DNA of 64,000 nucleotides from Deltaproteobacteria bacterium (GCA_018433775.1 JAHDQN010000037.1:1-64000); one strand, 5' to 3'; counted from the stretch's first letter, positions 42,644 through 52,811 are shown. Notes: generated from the letters alone by a model not told the origin. Translations and numbers: made by a program.

Positions 42644-43438
42644 ATGAAAAAGCTTTTCTATGCAATCGGTTTGGTGGGCATTCTCGTGGCGTTTTTCTCT
42701 GCCCCGGCGCCGGCGGCCGACGGTTCATGGGACAAGATCAAGGCGGCGGGCAAGCTCGTGATCGGGATCGATGACGCGTTTCCGCCCATGGAGTTCCGCA
42801 ACGAGCAGAACGAGCTCGTGGGGTTCGACATCGACGCGTCCCGTGAGCTGGGCAAGAGGCTCGGCATCGAGATCGAGCACGTGCCCACGGCCTGGAAGGG
42901 CGTGATCATGTCTTTGAAGACCAAGAAATTCGACATCATCTGGTCCGGCATGTCCGTGACCGAAGAGCGCATGAAGGAGATCTCCTTCACCAACCCCTAC
43001 ATCATGGAAAAGCAGATCATGGTGGTCAAGGCCGACAACGAGAAGGTCAAGAGCGTCAAGGACCTCGGCAAGGCGCACGTTGCAGGCGTACAGCTCGGCT
43101 CCACCTCCGAGGAGGCGCTCAAGAGTCTCGGGACCGAGTTCAAGGAGGTCAAGCGCTACGACAACAACACCTCGGCCTTCATGGACCTCAAGATCGGCAG
43201 GATGGACGCCCTGGCCGTGGACGAGCTCGTGGGCCGCTATTATCTGTCCCAGCGCCCGGGCGAGTATCGCGTGCTGCCCGAGCCGCTGACCTCCGAGCCC
43301 ATCGGGATCGGGATCAGGCAGGAAGACGTGGCGCTCAAAGACATGATTCAGAAAACCCTCGACGAGATGTTTGCCGACGGCACCATGAAGAAGATTTCCA
43401 TCAAATGGTTCGGAGATGACATCACTGCATGGAAGTAG
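42644..43438 (+). CDS. amino acid ABC transporter substrate-binding protein
   Basis: A 264-residue exported protein. Signal peptide MKKLFYAIGLVGILVAFFSA with a cut near PAPAA. The family III (polar amino acid) body is clear: GKLVIGIDDAFPPMEFRNEQNELVGFDIDASRELGKRLG, SGMSVTEERMKEISFTNPYI, and GVQLGSTSEEAL. GGAGG lies 8 nt before the ATG. First gene of a three-gene transporter. Ligand probably a polar or acidic amino acid; not assigned. Confidence 0.92.
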   Translation: MKKLFYAIGLVGILVAFFSAPAPAADGSWDKIKAAGKLVIGIDDAFPPMEFRNEQNELVGFDIDASRELGKRLGIEIEHVPTAWKGVIMSLKTKKFDIIWSGMSVTEERMKEISFTNPYIMEKQIMVVKADNEKVKSVKDLGKAHVAGVQLGSTSEEALKSLGTEFKEVKRYDNNTSAFMDLKIGRMDALAVDELVGRYYLSQRPGEYRVLPEPLTSEPIGIGIRQEDVALKDMIQKTLDEMFADGTMKKISIKWFGDDITAWK

Positions 43439-44457
43439 GAACCAAACGGCCCGGCGCGCTGAAAGGCGCGCTGGGCCTCTGCTTTTTTCTGCTGCTCGTC
43501 CCTGCGGTCGCTCTCGCCCAGCCCGATCCGTATGAGATCCTGGCCTCGGCCACGCGGGAGGTCAATTCCGGAAACATCGAAGCCGCCCTTCAGACCTATC
43601 TGAAGGTCCCGGCCCCCGAGCCCGGAGAAGACGGCGGCGCCTTCGTGCGCTCGCGCATGGAAGCCGCCAAGATCTGTTTCAGCACGGCCGAGTATGAAAA
43701 GAGTGCGTCTTTGTGCGAGGAGATCTTGAGCCTCTACCCCGAAAACCTTGAGGCAGGGAACCTGATCAAACAGGTCGCTGTCGCGCAGACGCCCAAGTGG
43801 CTGCGTTTCCTCAAGGACATGGGCACGTACTTTCCCACCCTGCTCAGGGCCTCGGGCATGACCATTCTCCTGGTGCTCATCACCATGGTCGTCTCGCCCG
43901 TGGCGGGCCTCTTCATCGCCCTGGCCAGGATCAGCCGCGTCCGGAGCATCGCGTGGTTTTTCTGGTGCTATATCTGGGTGTTCAGAGGCACTCCGCTCCT
44001 GCTCCAGCTCTTTTTCATCTATTACGGGCTCCCCCCCCTGGGAATCACGCTCAGTCCCTTCACCGCCGCGGTGCTGGGGCTCGGCCTGAATTACTCGGCC
44101 TACCTGGCCGAGATCATGCGCGGGGCCATCGAGAGCATCGATGCGGGCCAGATGGAGGCCGCCAAGTCTCTGGGCATGACCTACCGGCAGGCCATGAGGC
44201 GCATCATCGTGCCCCAGACCTACAAGCGGCTCGTGCCGCCTGTGGGCAATGAGTTCATCGCCTTGATCAAGGACACCGCCCTGGTCTCCACCATCGCCAT
44301 GGTCGAGCTCATGCGGGCGGCGGACCAGATCTTCAACACGACCTTCAACATCTTCATCCTCATGCAGGCCGCCATGATCTACCTGGTCATGACCAGCATC
44401 TTCACCGTATCGTTTCGGAAACTCGAAGACAGACTGGGGGTGTACGAAAACCGATGA
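43429..44457 (+). CDS. amino acid ABC permease with exported TPR-like N-terminal domain
   Basis: A 342-residue protein. Residues 1-30 look like a signal peptide or first segment ([18 protein letters not shown]). Residues about 33-115 form a TPR-like helical segment ([43 protein letters not shown]). Residues about 130-342 are a HisM/GlnP-type permease with the EAA loop ([26 protein letters not shown]). The N-terminal extension would lie in the periplasm, near the binding protein. The ATG overlaps the end of the binding protein gene by 10 bp. No other function for the extension is evident. Confidence 0.88.
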   Translation: MEVGTKRPGALKGALGLCFFLLLVPAVALAQPDPYEILASATREVNSGNIEAALQTYLKVPAPEPGEDGGAFVRSRMEAAKICFSTAEYEKSASLCEEILSLYPENLEAGNLIKQVAVAQTPKWLRFLKDMGTYFPTLLRASGMTILLVLITMVVSPVAGLFIALARISRVRSIAWFFWCYIWVFRGTPLLLQLFFIYYGLPPLGITLSPFTAAVLGLGLNYSAYLAEIMRGAIESIDAGQMEAAKSLGMTYRQAMRRIIVPQTYKRLVPPVGNEFIALIKDTALVSTIAMVELMRAADQIFNTTFNIFILMQAAMIYLVMTSIFTVSFRKLEDRLGVYENR

Positions 44458-45212
44458 TCGAGCTGGTTGACGTCGTCAAACGCTTCAATGACTTCACGGC
44501 CGTGGATCACGTGAGCCTGAAGATCGACAAGGGGGAGAAAATCGTGATCATCGGCCCCTCGGGCTCCGGGAAGACCACGCTGCTCAGGATGATCAACTTC
44601 CTGGAGACCATCGACTCGGGGCGGGTACTCCTGGAAGGCAGAGAGGCCGGATACCGCAGAGACAAAAAGGGCAGGCTCGTGATGGAGAAACAGGATGTCA
44701 TATGCGAGCTGCGCTCGGAGATCGGGATGGTATTCCAGCACTTTCACCTCTTTCCCCACATGACGGCGCTGCAGAACGTGATGGAAGGGCCCGTAACCGT
44801 GAAGAAGCAGCCCCGGGAAGAGGCCCGCAGGGTCGCCCTGGACCTTCTGGGCAAGGTGGGGCTGCTGGACAAAAAAGACACCTATCCGGCCTTCCTCTCC
44901 GGAGGGCAGAAGCAGCGGGTCGCCATCGCCCGGGCACTTGCCATGAAGCCCATGCTCATGCTCTTCGACGAGCCGACCTCGGCGCTCGACCCGGAGCTCG
45001 TGGGCGAGGTCTTTACCACGATCAAACAGCTGGCCGAAGAAGGGATGACCATGGTGATCGTCACCCATCAGATGGGCTTTGCCCGCGAGATGGCCGACCG
45101 GGTCATCTTCATGGACGAGGGCAGGTTCATCCTCGAGGGAACCCCGGGGGACGTCTTCTCCCACAGCATGGACAACGCCAGGGTCAAGGCCTTTCTCGAA
45201 AAGGTTCTCTAG
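44454..45212 (+). CDS. amino acid ABC transporter ATPase, GlnQ-like
   Basis: A 252-residue ATPase of the polar amino acid importer. Walker [12 protein letters not shown] (about 33-43), Q-loop [11 protein letters not shown], signature LSGGQKQR (about 149-156), Walker [15 protein letters not shown]. It overlaps the permease gene as ATGA. An insert between Walker A and Q-loop ([19 protein letters not shown]) is longer than in E. coli GlnQ. Confidence 0.93.
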   Translation: MIELVDVVKRFNDFTAVDHVSLKIDKGEKIVIIGPSGSGKTTLLRMINFLETIDSGRVLLEGREAGYRRDKKGRLVMEKQDVICELRSEIGMVFQHFHLFPHMTALQNVMEGPVTVKKQPREEARRVALDLLGKVGLLDKKDTYPAFLSGGQKQRVAIARALAMKPMLMLFDEPTSALDPELVGEVFTTIKQLAEEGMTMVIVTHQMGFAREMADRVIFMDEGRFILEGTPGDVFSHSMDNARVKAFLEKVL

Positions 45213-45598
45213 GAAGGATTCCAAAAAACCGCCGTACCCGGCCGCTCCCGGCTTCTGATAGGGCATGCATGCAGTAGTGGTGCATTCCCGGGCATACCCG
45301 GCGGATTCCCGATACGCTCTCTTTCATGTAGATTATTGTGCGGCAGGGATTATTCATACATTTATGAAGCAGCACGCCGGAGGATGAGCCGGATCGCACC
45401 CCTTTCTCAAAAGGTCCTGCCCTTAAAGATGCCGGCTCGTCCGTGCGGTGCAGCCTTCAGCCCGAGTCGTACCTGGTGACGAACCGGGAAAAAGGCCGTC
45501 ATGGGAGAGAATCCTGCGGGAGCGTCGCCGGGCGGTCATGGCAAACGGGCGTCCCGTATTAAGGAGATAGGCACGAGCTATCCGGTGATGGGAGAACC
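45213..45598. other. intergenic region, 386 bp
   Basis: No gene recognised between the ABC operon and the SGNH hydrolase. No clear terminator. A GC-rich stretch (45230-45275) and an AT-rich patch (45325-45365) are the only structure I see. Confidence 0.4.
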
Positions 45599-46405
45599 AT
45601 GGGAAAGATCGTGATCAATCGGCCTCATCAGATCATCGCCCTCGGCGATTCGCTGACCTCGGGTTCGCAGCCCGGGATCACCGATTATGCGCCGTACACC
45701 GGTCCGAACACGCGGGACCTTCTCCCCACCTCGTATCCCTATGTTCTCTCCGACCTGCTCTCGGTCTCCATGGGACCCCGGCTCATACGCAACCTGGGCA
45801 GGGGTGGCAGCACCACACGTGACTGGCTGCCCGGGAACACATGGGAGAGAAAGGACGTGCCCGGTTTCCCCTTAAACGGGAGACCTCTGGACGAGATAAT
45901 GGAATCGCGGGAGAACATCAGGGTGTGTCTCCTGATGCTGGGCACCAACGACGTGAACAGCTCGGCCGTGCCCGATTTCATGATGAGGCGGATCGGGGGG
46001 GTCGTGGGGTACGAGGACGACGATTTTCTCAAGACCCGCGAGAATCTCATCGTCATCCTCACCCATCTCAGGGAAAAAGGCATCGTCACCTATCTCGCAA
46101 AGATTCCACCCAACCGGAACCGGGGAGGGGAATCCCTTTTCGGCATCGACAGGCTCTTTTTCAGGCGCAAACGGGTGCAGGAGAAGCTCGACCTCTATAC
46201 CCGCATGGTCAACGCGCGGATCGATGAAATCTATGCATCGCACCCGCACATCGTCCGGAAGGGGCCTGATTTCCACACCCTTTTCAAGGAAAGAAGCGAT
46301 GTCTGGAGCCGGGACCTCATGCACCTGAACACCCTCGGTTATCGCTTTATGGCCTGGACATGGGCCGAGCTCCTGAGATCGGAGAAGATCGATATCCAGG
46401 TCTGA
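45599..46405 (+). CDS. SGNH/GDSL-family hydrolase
   Basis: A 268-residue hydrolase with the GDSL block I LGDSLTSGSQ (Ser near 18), Gly of block II in GRGGSTTRDW, block III GTNDVNSS (Asn at about 116), and block V SRDLMHLNTLGY, with the catalytic Asp and His. No signal peptide. Likely an esterase, lipase or carbohydrate deacetylase. Confidence 0.9.
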   Translation: MGKIVINRPHQIIALGDSLTSGSQPGITDYAPYTGPNTRDLLPTSYPYVLSDLLSVSMGPRLIRNLGRGGSTTRDWLPGNTWERKDVPGFPLNGRPLDEIMESRENIRVCLLMLGTNDVNSSAVPDFMMRRIGGVVGYEDDDFLKTRENLIVILTHLREKGIVTYLAKIPPNRNRGGESLFGIDRLFFRRKRVQEKLDLYTRMVNARIDEIYASHPHIVRKGPDFHTLFKERSDVWSRDLMHLNTLGYRFMAWTWAELLRSEKIDIQV

Positions 46406-46560
46406 ACGCATGCCCCGGCGTCACGGCCTCGCACAACGAGCCGGACGCTTGTGCCTTCCCGGAAAATCGTATAAGAATATTCTCATGGAACAGGCGTGTA
46501 ACAGGCTCCGGCTCTCAGAGGCCGGGTCGATTCCTTCGCCACGCGATGCAGGGGGCCGGC

Positions 46561-47832
46561 ATGTGTGACACCTTTGCCGTGGGCGAGGCGGCAACCGAAG
46601 CCGGCAGCCGGATCTTTGCCAAGAACTCGGATCGAGAGCCGGATGAAGCCCAGGTCGTCGTATCCTGTCCCCGGAAAGTACATTCCCGCCACCAGGAGAT
46701 GAGGTGCACCTATATCAGCATCCCCCAGGCACCGGAAACCCGCGGTGTCGTGCTCTGCAAGCCGTTTTGGATCTGGGGCGCCGAGATGGGGGTGAACGAG
46801 AAAGGCGTGGTGATGGGCAACGAGGCCCTGTTCACCAGGAGCAAACCCGAGAAATCTCCGGGGCTCATCGGCATGGACCTGGTGAGGCTGGGTCTGGAGA
46901 GGGCCGACACGGCCCGTGAAGCGGCCGATGTCGTCGCCGGTCTCCTGAAGCTCTACGGGCAGGGCGGTCCGTGCGGCTACCGGGACAAGAAGTTCGCCTA
47001 CATGAATTCGTTCCTCATCATGGATCGTACCGAGATCGTGGTGCTGGAGACCGTGGGACGGGATTATGCCGTGAAGTATTATCAGGACTTCGCCGCCATA
47101 TCCAACGAGATCACCATCGGCCGCGACTGGAAGAAATCGAGCCTGCCCTGGGGCACGGATTTTCAGGCGTTCGGCGACCCTGTCATGACCTGGTTTTCCG
47201 GCAGCCGGATGAGGAGAGCGTACGTCATGGAGCGTATCGGACCGCCCGGGAATACCTTTGGGGTGGGCGATGCCTTTGATATCCTGCGCGGGCACCGGGG
47301 CGGCCGGCCTTTCAAGGGCCTGAACCACGATGTGTGCATGCACGCGGCAGAGCCCTTCATCAGGAGGTCGCACACCACGGGTTCGCTGGTGGTGGAGCTG
47401 GACTCCTCGTCAGGCTTCCGGATCTTTGTCACCGCGGGGTCTTCGCCCTGCCTCACCACCTTCAAACCGGTCCTGCCCGGGAACATGCCGGCCGGAATCG
47501 ATCAGGGCGGGTTCCGGTACAGCGAAGACTCGTACTGGTGGCGGCACGAGGCCTTCCGCATCCAGGCCCAGATGCGGCTGTCAAAGGTGCAGGAGCCGCT
47601 CCTGAAGGAGATCCGGGAGATCGAAGGCGATTACAGCCTGACCATGCCCTTCTCTGTCTGGGAGAACCGGGACAGGACGCTTGAGTCCATGAGCCGGGAG
47701 GCATTCTTCCGTTCTTCCGCGCTCGAGGCCTCGTGGCTGCAGGCCCTGAAAGGGATGGCACATGACCGCAGGCCCCTGCACAATGCCTTCTGGAAGAAAG
47801 CGGCAAAGAGAAACGGCGTTCCCCTCGAATAA
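46561..47832 (+). CDS. C69-type peptidase / secernin-like N-terminal nucleophile hydrolase
   Basis: A 423-residue Ntn hydrolase. The start at 46561 gives MCDTF, so Cys2 would become the N-terminal nucleophile. Other family marks: FAKNSDREPDEAQVV (about 19-33), GAEMGVNEKGVVMGNEALF, and GLIGMDLVRLGLERA. Secernin and dipeptidase relatives cut dipeptides or C-N bonds. The G-run 5 nt before this ATG and the nucleophile decide the start; an ATG at 46546 would bury the Cys. No operon partner. Confidence 0.87.
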   Translation: MCDTFAVGEAATEAGSRIFAKNSDREPDEAQVVVSCPRKVHSRHQEMRCTYISIPQAPETRGVVLCKPFWIWGAEMGVNEKGVVMGNEALFTRSKPEKSPGLIGMDLVRLGLERADTAREAADVVAGLLKLYGQGGPCGYRDKKFAYMNSFLIMDRTEIVVLETVGRDYAVKYYQDFAAISNEITIGRDWKKSSLPWGTDFQAFGDPVMTWFSGSRMRRAYVMERIGPPGNTFGVGDAFDILRGHRGGRPFKGLNHDVCMHAAEPFIRRSHTTGSLVVELDSSSGFRIFVTAGSSPCLTTFKPVLPGNMPAGIDQGGFRYSEDSYWWRHEAFRIQAQMRLSKVQEPLLKEIREIEGDYSLTMPFSVWENRDRTLESMSREAFFRSSALEASWLQALKGMAHDRRPLHNAFWKKAAKRNGVPLE

Positions 47833-48119
47833 CCGGTGGGCTTGATGCAGGAAGCTCATTTTCATGACCCGGGAAAACCCGTTCCACACAGGCAGGGTCC
47901 GACCAGGGTCCTGATCATCCGGCAGGCCGGTGAAACGTCAGGGGTGGCGCAAATAAGAGATTGCAATGACTGAGGTATTTATATATCTTATGGGCTGATA
48001 TTTCATTTGCGCTTACATGGCTCATCGGCGGCGGGCAAGGTTCCCGGCCGTGTATACCGATGACCGGTCCGGTGCATGTCGGCAGGGTGGAGCACGAACA
48101 ACAGGAGGAGGCAAAGGGA

Positions 48120-48686
48120 ATGGATGGTGTTCTCAAACGTACGGTAAACCTGGTTCGATCGCTTCCCGGGTTCCCGGCTTTCCAGTCCGGGGTGAAGCAC
48201 GCGCTCTGTTCGACGGTGCTCTCCGTTCTGGGCCCGGCCTTCGAGGTGGTCGGAAGGCATGTCCCGGAATTCCGCAAAGAGATCGAGTCATGGGAGGAGG
48301 GGAGGCGGTTCTCCCTCGGGGTTTTGCCGAAAGGCCCCAGCATTACCCTGGAGAAGAGGGGGGATACGATCCGCTACCTGGGGAAGGGGCTGAAGTCGCC
48401 GCATATCACCATGTCGTTCAAGAACTACGACTCGGCCCTGCCGGTTTTGATGAGCATTATGGGATCGCACCAGGCCTTTGCGGAAAACCGGATCCTCGTC
48501 GAAGGGGATCTGGCAAAAACCATGGAGATCAACCGGGTGGTGAATATCGTCAATGCGTATCTCCTGCCCGGCATGGTCGTGAAAAATGTGCTGAAGATGC
48601 CCCCTGAAATGACCCTGAAGAACTATATCAACAAGGGCAAGGTATATGCCGGGCTCGTTCCGGCGGTTGTCAGGCACTTGATATAA
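48120..48686 (+). CDS. SCP2-like sterol-carrier domain protein
   Basis: A 188-residue protein. The C-terminal part has DTIRYLGKGLKSPHITMSFKNYDSALPVLM and LVEGDLAKTMEINRVVNIVNAYLLP, the pattern of SCP2-type lipid-binding domains (a beta sheet followed by helices). Family call is moderate. The start at 48120 has AGGAGG upstream. It precedes the iron alcohol dehydrogenase gene by 25 bp, so they share a transcript; the lipid or alcohol that links them is unknown. Confidence 0.65.
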   Translation: MDGVLKRTVNLVRSLPGFPAFQSGVKHALCSTVLSVLGPAFEVVGRHVPEFRKEIESWEEGRRFSLGVLPKGPSITLEKRGDTIRYLGKGLKSPHITMSFKNYDSALPVLMSIMGSHQAFAENRILVEGDLAKTMEINRVVNIVNAYLLPGMVVKNVLKMPPEMTLKNYINKGKVYAGLVPAVVRHLI

Positions 48687-48711
48687 CATCATATCCAGCC
48701 AGGAGGATCTC

Positions 48712-49887
48712 ATGATACCCCATTACTACCAGCATTTCTGCCCGGTGAAGATACTCTCGGGCCACAACGCGGTGAGCAATATCCCGTATGAGATGGACAT
48801 ACTGGGCTGCAGAAGGGCCATGGTCGTCACGGACAAGGGTGTGGTGGGCGCAGGTCTGATCAGCCTTGTCAGAGAGGCCTTCGCCGACTCGGACAAGGAG
48901 ATCGGCTGCGTATTCGACGAAGCCCCGCCGGATTCAAGCAACCGGCTCGTGAACAAGCTCGCCAAGCTCTTTGAACAGGAGAAGTGCGACTGCTTCCTGG
49001 CCGTGGGTGGCGGGAGCGCCCTTGACACGGCAAAGGGGGCGAACATCGTGCTCTCCGAGGGCACCGACGACATCCTCTCGCTCCAGGGCAACGAGATCAT
49101 CAAGAAAGACCTGCTGCCCATGATCGCAGTTCCCACCACCTCGGGCACCGGATCCGAGGTGACCAAGGTGGCGGTGATCTACAACGAGGAAAAGAACGTC
49201 AAGATGGCCTTTGTCTCCGACCGTCTCTACCCCAGGGTGGCGGTCCTCGATTCCCGGATGACCATGACCGTGCCGCCCAAGCTCACCGCGGCAACCGGCA
49301 TGGATGCGCTCACCCACGCGATGGAGGCGTATACCTGCCTGCAGAAGAACCCTATAGACGACGTTTTCGCCCGGGCTGCAATCGAGCTCGTCCGCAAGTA
49401 TCTCGTGCGGGCCGTGGAGAACGGCAGGGACGAGGAGGCCCGTCTCGGCATGGCCAATGCCTCGTTGCTGGCAGGCATTGCCTTTTCCAACTCCATGGTG
49501 GGCATGATCCATGCCCTGGCGCATGCCTGCGGGGGCGTATGCCATGTTCCGCATGGGATGGCCAACGCCATTCTGCTCCCCCACGGGCTCGAGTACAATA
49601 TCTCGGGCATCCCCCGCTCCATTGCCGAGCTGTCCGGGATACTGGGCGGCTCCATCGAGTACATGGAGGAAAAGGAACAGGCAATGGTCACGGTCTCCCT
49701 GGTGAAAAATCTTCTGGCCAGGCTCAGCCGGATCAGCGGCCTGCCCGTGAGGCTGCGTGACGCGGGAGTCACGGAGGATAAGCTCCCGGCCATTGCCTCT
49801 GCGGCCATCAATGACGGCGCCATGGCGTTCAACCCCGTGGAGGTGAGCTATGACGAGGCCCTTGAGGTGCTGAAGAAGGCCTATTGA
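48712..49887 (+). CDS. iron-containing alcohol dehydrogenase
   Basis: A 391-residue group III alcohol dehydrogenase. NAD-binding GGGSALD (99-105), PTTSGTGSEVT (141-151), iron ligands D198, H202 (in GMDALTHAMEAY), H267 (GMIHALAHA) and H281 (HVPHGMANA). Interconverts alcohols and aldehydes; substrate not assigned. Pairs with the SCP2-like gene upstream. Confidence 0.93.
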   Translation: MIPHYYQHFCPVKILSGHNAVSNIPYEMDILGCRRAMVVTDKGVVGAGLISLVREAFADSDKEIGCVFDEAPPDSSNRLVNKLAKLFEQEKCDCFLAVGGGSALDTAKGANIVLSEGTDDILSLQGNEIIKKDLLPMIAVPTTSGTGSEVTKVAVIYNEEKNVKMAFVSDRLYPRVAVLDSRMTMTVPPKLTAATGMDALTHAMEAYTCLQKNPIDDVFARAAIELVRKYLVRAVENGRDEEARLGMANASLLAGIAFSNSMVGMIHALAHACGGVCHVPHGMANAILLPHGLEYNISGIPRSIAELSGILGGSIEYMEEKEQAMVTVSLVKNLLARLSRISGLPVRLRDAGVTEDKLPAIASAAINDGAMAFNPVEVSYDEALEVLKKAY

Positions 49888-50176
49888 TAAGCATCCCGGC
49901 CTGTTTTTCAAAAAGGAAGCAGGCCCTCGTCAGGTCCGGGTACGGCGAAAACCCGCCGGATGGTGCTCGTTCGATCCCGTGCCCGGTTGCATCGGGACCT
50001 CCCTCAAGGGAAGAAACCGTACCCCGGGTGTCCCTGCGCATGGTTTGTGAAACGTTTCTGACCGGTTGCGTGACAAGGTTCGAGTGGTTATTATCTTCTG
50101 TATACGGAAAAGCCACCCAGACCGTATCGTGATATTCGGTGTGGTGTGCTCCCCATGCCCGGGGAGGGAGGATGGG
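49888..50176. other. intergenic region with inverted repeat
   Basis: Contains a hairpin, GGCCTG (about 49903-49908) with CAGGCC (49919-49924), soon after the alcohol dehydrogenase stop, possibly a weak terminator. No gene seen. Confidence 0.35.
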
Positions 50177-50821
50177 ATGAGAGACAGATACAGCATCATA
50201 GGACCGCTTTATGATGTGGTCGCCACGATATACAGCGCCGGCAGGATCGACCGGTGCAAGCTCGCTATGCACGACCGGATCAAGCCCGACGACCGGGTGC
50301 TCTTCGCCGGGGTAGGGCAGGGGATCGATGCCATCGAGGCGGCCGAGCGGGGAGCCCGGGTCACGGTGGTCGATCTCTCCCGGTCCATGCTCGATATCTT
50401 TTCCCGAAGGATATCCGGCAGGCACTTTCTCCATCCCATCGAGGTTCTTCATACGGATATCCTCAAGTACGATGAATACGAAAGGTTCGACATGGTATTT
50501 GCGAACTTCTTCCTGAATGTCTTTACCCGGCCCATGGTCATGGCCGTGGTCGAGCATCTCGTCAAGCTGGCAAGGCCGGACGGGTACATGGTAGTGGGTG
50601 ATTTCGCCCTTCCATCGGGCGGTGCCGTCGCCAGGACCGTCCAGAGCATTTACTGGTACATCGCGGATATTTTCTTCGTGCTTACCGCCAGGAACGCCTT
50701 CCATCCCGTGTATGACTACCGGATCATGTTGAAAGGAATGGGACTGAAGATTGAAAGGGTGAGGTATTTCCGGCTTCTCTTCGACGACCGGTACTACTCG
50801 ATACTCGCCATGAAGGTTTGA
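50177..50821 (+). CDS. class I SAM-dependent methyltransferase
   Basis: A 214-residue methyltransferase. Motif I VLFAGVGQGIDAIE (about 43-56), then the acidic strand VTVVDLSRSML, motif post-I VLHTDILKYDEYERFDMVFANFFLN, and LARPDGYMVVGDF. The hydrophobic C-terminal part (ARTVQSIYWYIADIFFVL) suggests a lipid or membrane-bound substrate. The start at 50177 has GGAGG 5 nt upstream. Just before the HMG-CoA reductase region, but 380 bp separate them. Confidence 0.85.
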   Translation: MRDRYSIIGPLYDVVATIYSAGRIDRCKLAMHDRIKPDDRVLFAGVGQGIDAIEAAERGARVTVVDLSRSMLDIFSRRISGRHFLHPIEVLHTDILKYDEYERFDMVFANFFLNVFTRPMVMAVVEHLVKLARPDGYMVVGDFALPSGGAVARTVQSIYWYIADIFFVLTARNAFHPVYDYRIMLKGMGLKIERVRYFRLLFDDRYYSILAMKV

Positions 50822-51203
50822 ACCGGACTCTCCTGCGCTGCGAGCTGCTTTCTTTGCACCTGACAGGCGCCTTTATCCGGTACGGAGACGAAACATGGCC
50901 CGCCCCGGAAAAGCCGCAATCCCAGCCAGTCAAGAAAAGTTCTGCTCATAAGAGTGAAAAAGTTTACCCATACAGAAAAAATCACACCGATACCAGGAAG
51001 CGTACAAGTAATTGATAATACATATAAATAATATATCAATAACAGTTATATCCTGATATTAGCCTAGTAATTGTTTCGTGTTTTTTGCCAAAAAAATTGG
51101 CACGTTTTGTGATTACCCCTTCCTGTGACAAAGGCATCCCGGAATCAGGACAGGACATTCACCATTTGGAATTGCATCAGGTTCTTATGAAAGGAAGGGA
51201 GTT
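50822..51203. promoter_or_regulatory. regulatory intergenic region ahead of HMG-CoA reductase
   Basis: A 382-bp region, AT-rich at 51010-51100 in a GC-rich genome. It carries a 17-bp inverted repeat (51086-51102): TGCCAA, five A, then TTGGCA. The same TTGGCA/TGCCAA half-site appears at 85-97 and 5947-5997. The -24-like TTGGCACG at 51097-51104 is not followed by a sigma-54 -12 element. Probably holds the HMG-CoA reductase promoter. Confidence 0.45.
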
Positions 51204-52811
51204 ATGAGAAATACCATCACTGAGCACAAGGTAAGGTCACTCAGTAGTATTTCAGAGGTCAAGAATCAAGTCGCCATATCACCCATAATACTCAAAAAGA
51301 TATATTCCAGCGGCAGTCTGATGAACTGCAATGATGGCGTGGGCTTCAACATCAAAAACCAGATCCGCGATGCCATGCTCACCGGGGTGCACCGGATTGC
51401 CATCAATGGCGAGGAAATCCCCCTGCACGGCATTTTTCTGGGGAAGAACGGCTCAAGGCTCAGGGCCGATATGATCCATCCGGACAATGCGGTCTGCTTT
51501 CCCCTGGGCGAGGACGTTCAGATTCACGTCTCCATCGATCCTCTTCACAAGAACCAGGAACATCACATCAGCCTGAGCATCGATACCGAGCCCTTCGGTA
51601 CGCTGAGCCTGGATGCGACCGACACGGTCATGGAGACCAGGGCCGACCAGAGCCGTATCCCCTGCGTGAAGGAAGCCAATTATGATATGGATATCGTGCA
51701 CAAGCGCCAGGAGTTCGTTGAGAACTTTTCGGGCGTGAAGCTGCATCACATCAAGCATCACTCGTTCGACCCGGCCCTTACCAGGGGAAACATCGAGAAC
51801 TTCACCGGCGTTGCCCAGATCCCCATGGGGTTTGCAGGCCCCATAAAGGTCAACGGTGAATACGCCAAGGGCGAGTTTCTCATCCCGCTGTGCGCAAGCG
51901 AGGGAACCCTGGTGGCCTCCTATAACCGCGGCATGAAGATCCTCAACATGTCCGGAGGCATTACCACCACCATCGTGGAAGATCAGATGCAGCGCGCCCC
52001 GGTGTTCGTGTTCGAGTCATCCAGGAAGGCCCGGGACTTCTCCCTGTGGCTGGACGAGCACATGGACGAGATCCGCAACCAGGCGGAATCGACGTCCAAG
52101 GTGGCCCGACTCCTGGATATCGAAAAGTATCTGGCAAGCAAGTTCGTTTACCTGCGGTTCAATTATAGCACCGGCGATGCCGCGGGGCAGAACATGGTGA
52201 GCATGGCCACCTTTGTCGCCTGCAGCTGGATCCTCTCCCAGTACAAGGATATCAAGCATTTCTACATGGAGTCGAACATGGCTACCGACAAGAAATGCTC
52301 GCAGATCAACACCATGAACACCAGGGGGAAACGGGTGGTCGCCGAGTTCACCGTGCCCAGGGATATCCTGATCCACCACATGCGGGTCGATCCCGACACC
52401 CTGGTCTATCACAGCCAGGTGGCAAACCTGGGAGCCTTCATGGCGGGGTCATCCAGCAACGGTCTGCACTGCGCCAACGCACTGGCGGCGTTGTTCATCG
52501 CAACGGGCCAGGACGTGGCGAATGTTGCCGAGGCCTCTAACGGTCTGATCTATACCGAGGTAACGCCCGAGGGCGATCTGTATGCCTCGCTGACCCTGCC
52601 CTCGCTCATCGTCGCAACCTATGGAGGAGGAACCGGACTGCCCACGCAGAGAGAATGCCTCGAGATACTCGGGTGCTATGGTCAGGGCAAGATAAGGAAA
52701 TTCACTGAGATCGTCGCCGCGGTAGCCCTTGCCGGGGAGCTTTCCCTGGCGTCGGCGATCTCGTCACTCGATTGGGTTACCAGCCACGAGCGGCTGGGGA
52801 AAAACCGCTGA
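51204..52811 (+). CDS. class I-like HMG-CoA reductase with extra N-terminal domain
   Basis: A 535-residue protein. Residues about 165-535 form the HMG-CoA reductase fold with all catalytic residues of the class I enzyme: E233 (CASEGTLVASYNRG), K363/K364 (MATDKKCSQIN), D437 (TGQDVANV) and H528 (SHERLGKNR). NADPH-site motifs GDAAGQNM (324-331) and GGGTGLPTQ are present. Residues 1 to about 155 are a separate domain (KKIYSSGSLMNCNDGVGFNIKNQ..., then PLGEDVQIHV), replacing the eukaryotic membrane anchor. No mevalonate kinase or other mevalonate gene is nearby. A DUF2156 gene follows 26 bp on. Function as a mevalonate enzyme is likely by motif but not by context. Confidence 0.9.
   Translation: MRNTITEHKVRSLSSISEVKNQVAISPIILKKIYSSGSLMNCNDGVGFNIKNQIRDAMLTGVHRIAINGEEIPLHGIFLGKNGSRLRADMIHPDNAVCFPLGEDVQIHVSIDPLHKNQEHHISLSIDTEPFGTLSLDATDTVMETRADQSRIPCVKEANYDMDIVHKRQEFVENFSGVKLHHIKHHSFDPALTRGNIENFTGVAQIPMGFAGPIKVNGEYAKGEFLIPLCASEGTLVASYNRGMKILNMSGGITTTIVEDQMQRAPVFVFESSRKARDFSLWLDEHMDEIRNQAESTSKVARLLDIEKYLASKFVYLRFNYSTGDAAGQNMVSMATFVACSWILSQYKDIKHFYMESNMATDKKCSQINTMNTRGKRVVAEFTVPRDILIHHMRVDPDTLVYHSQVANLGAFMAGSSSNGLHCANALAALFIATGQDVANVAEASNGLIYTEVTPEGDLYASLTLPSLIVATYGGGTGLPTQRECLEILGCYGQGKIRKFTEIVAAVALAGELSLASAISSLDWVTSHERLGKNR

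Noticed and set aside
51097-51115. Sigma-54 promoter (TTGGCACG) upstream of HMG-CoA reductase
   Set aside because: The -24 half is good, but the -12 position reads TGTG instead of TTGC.
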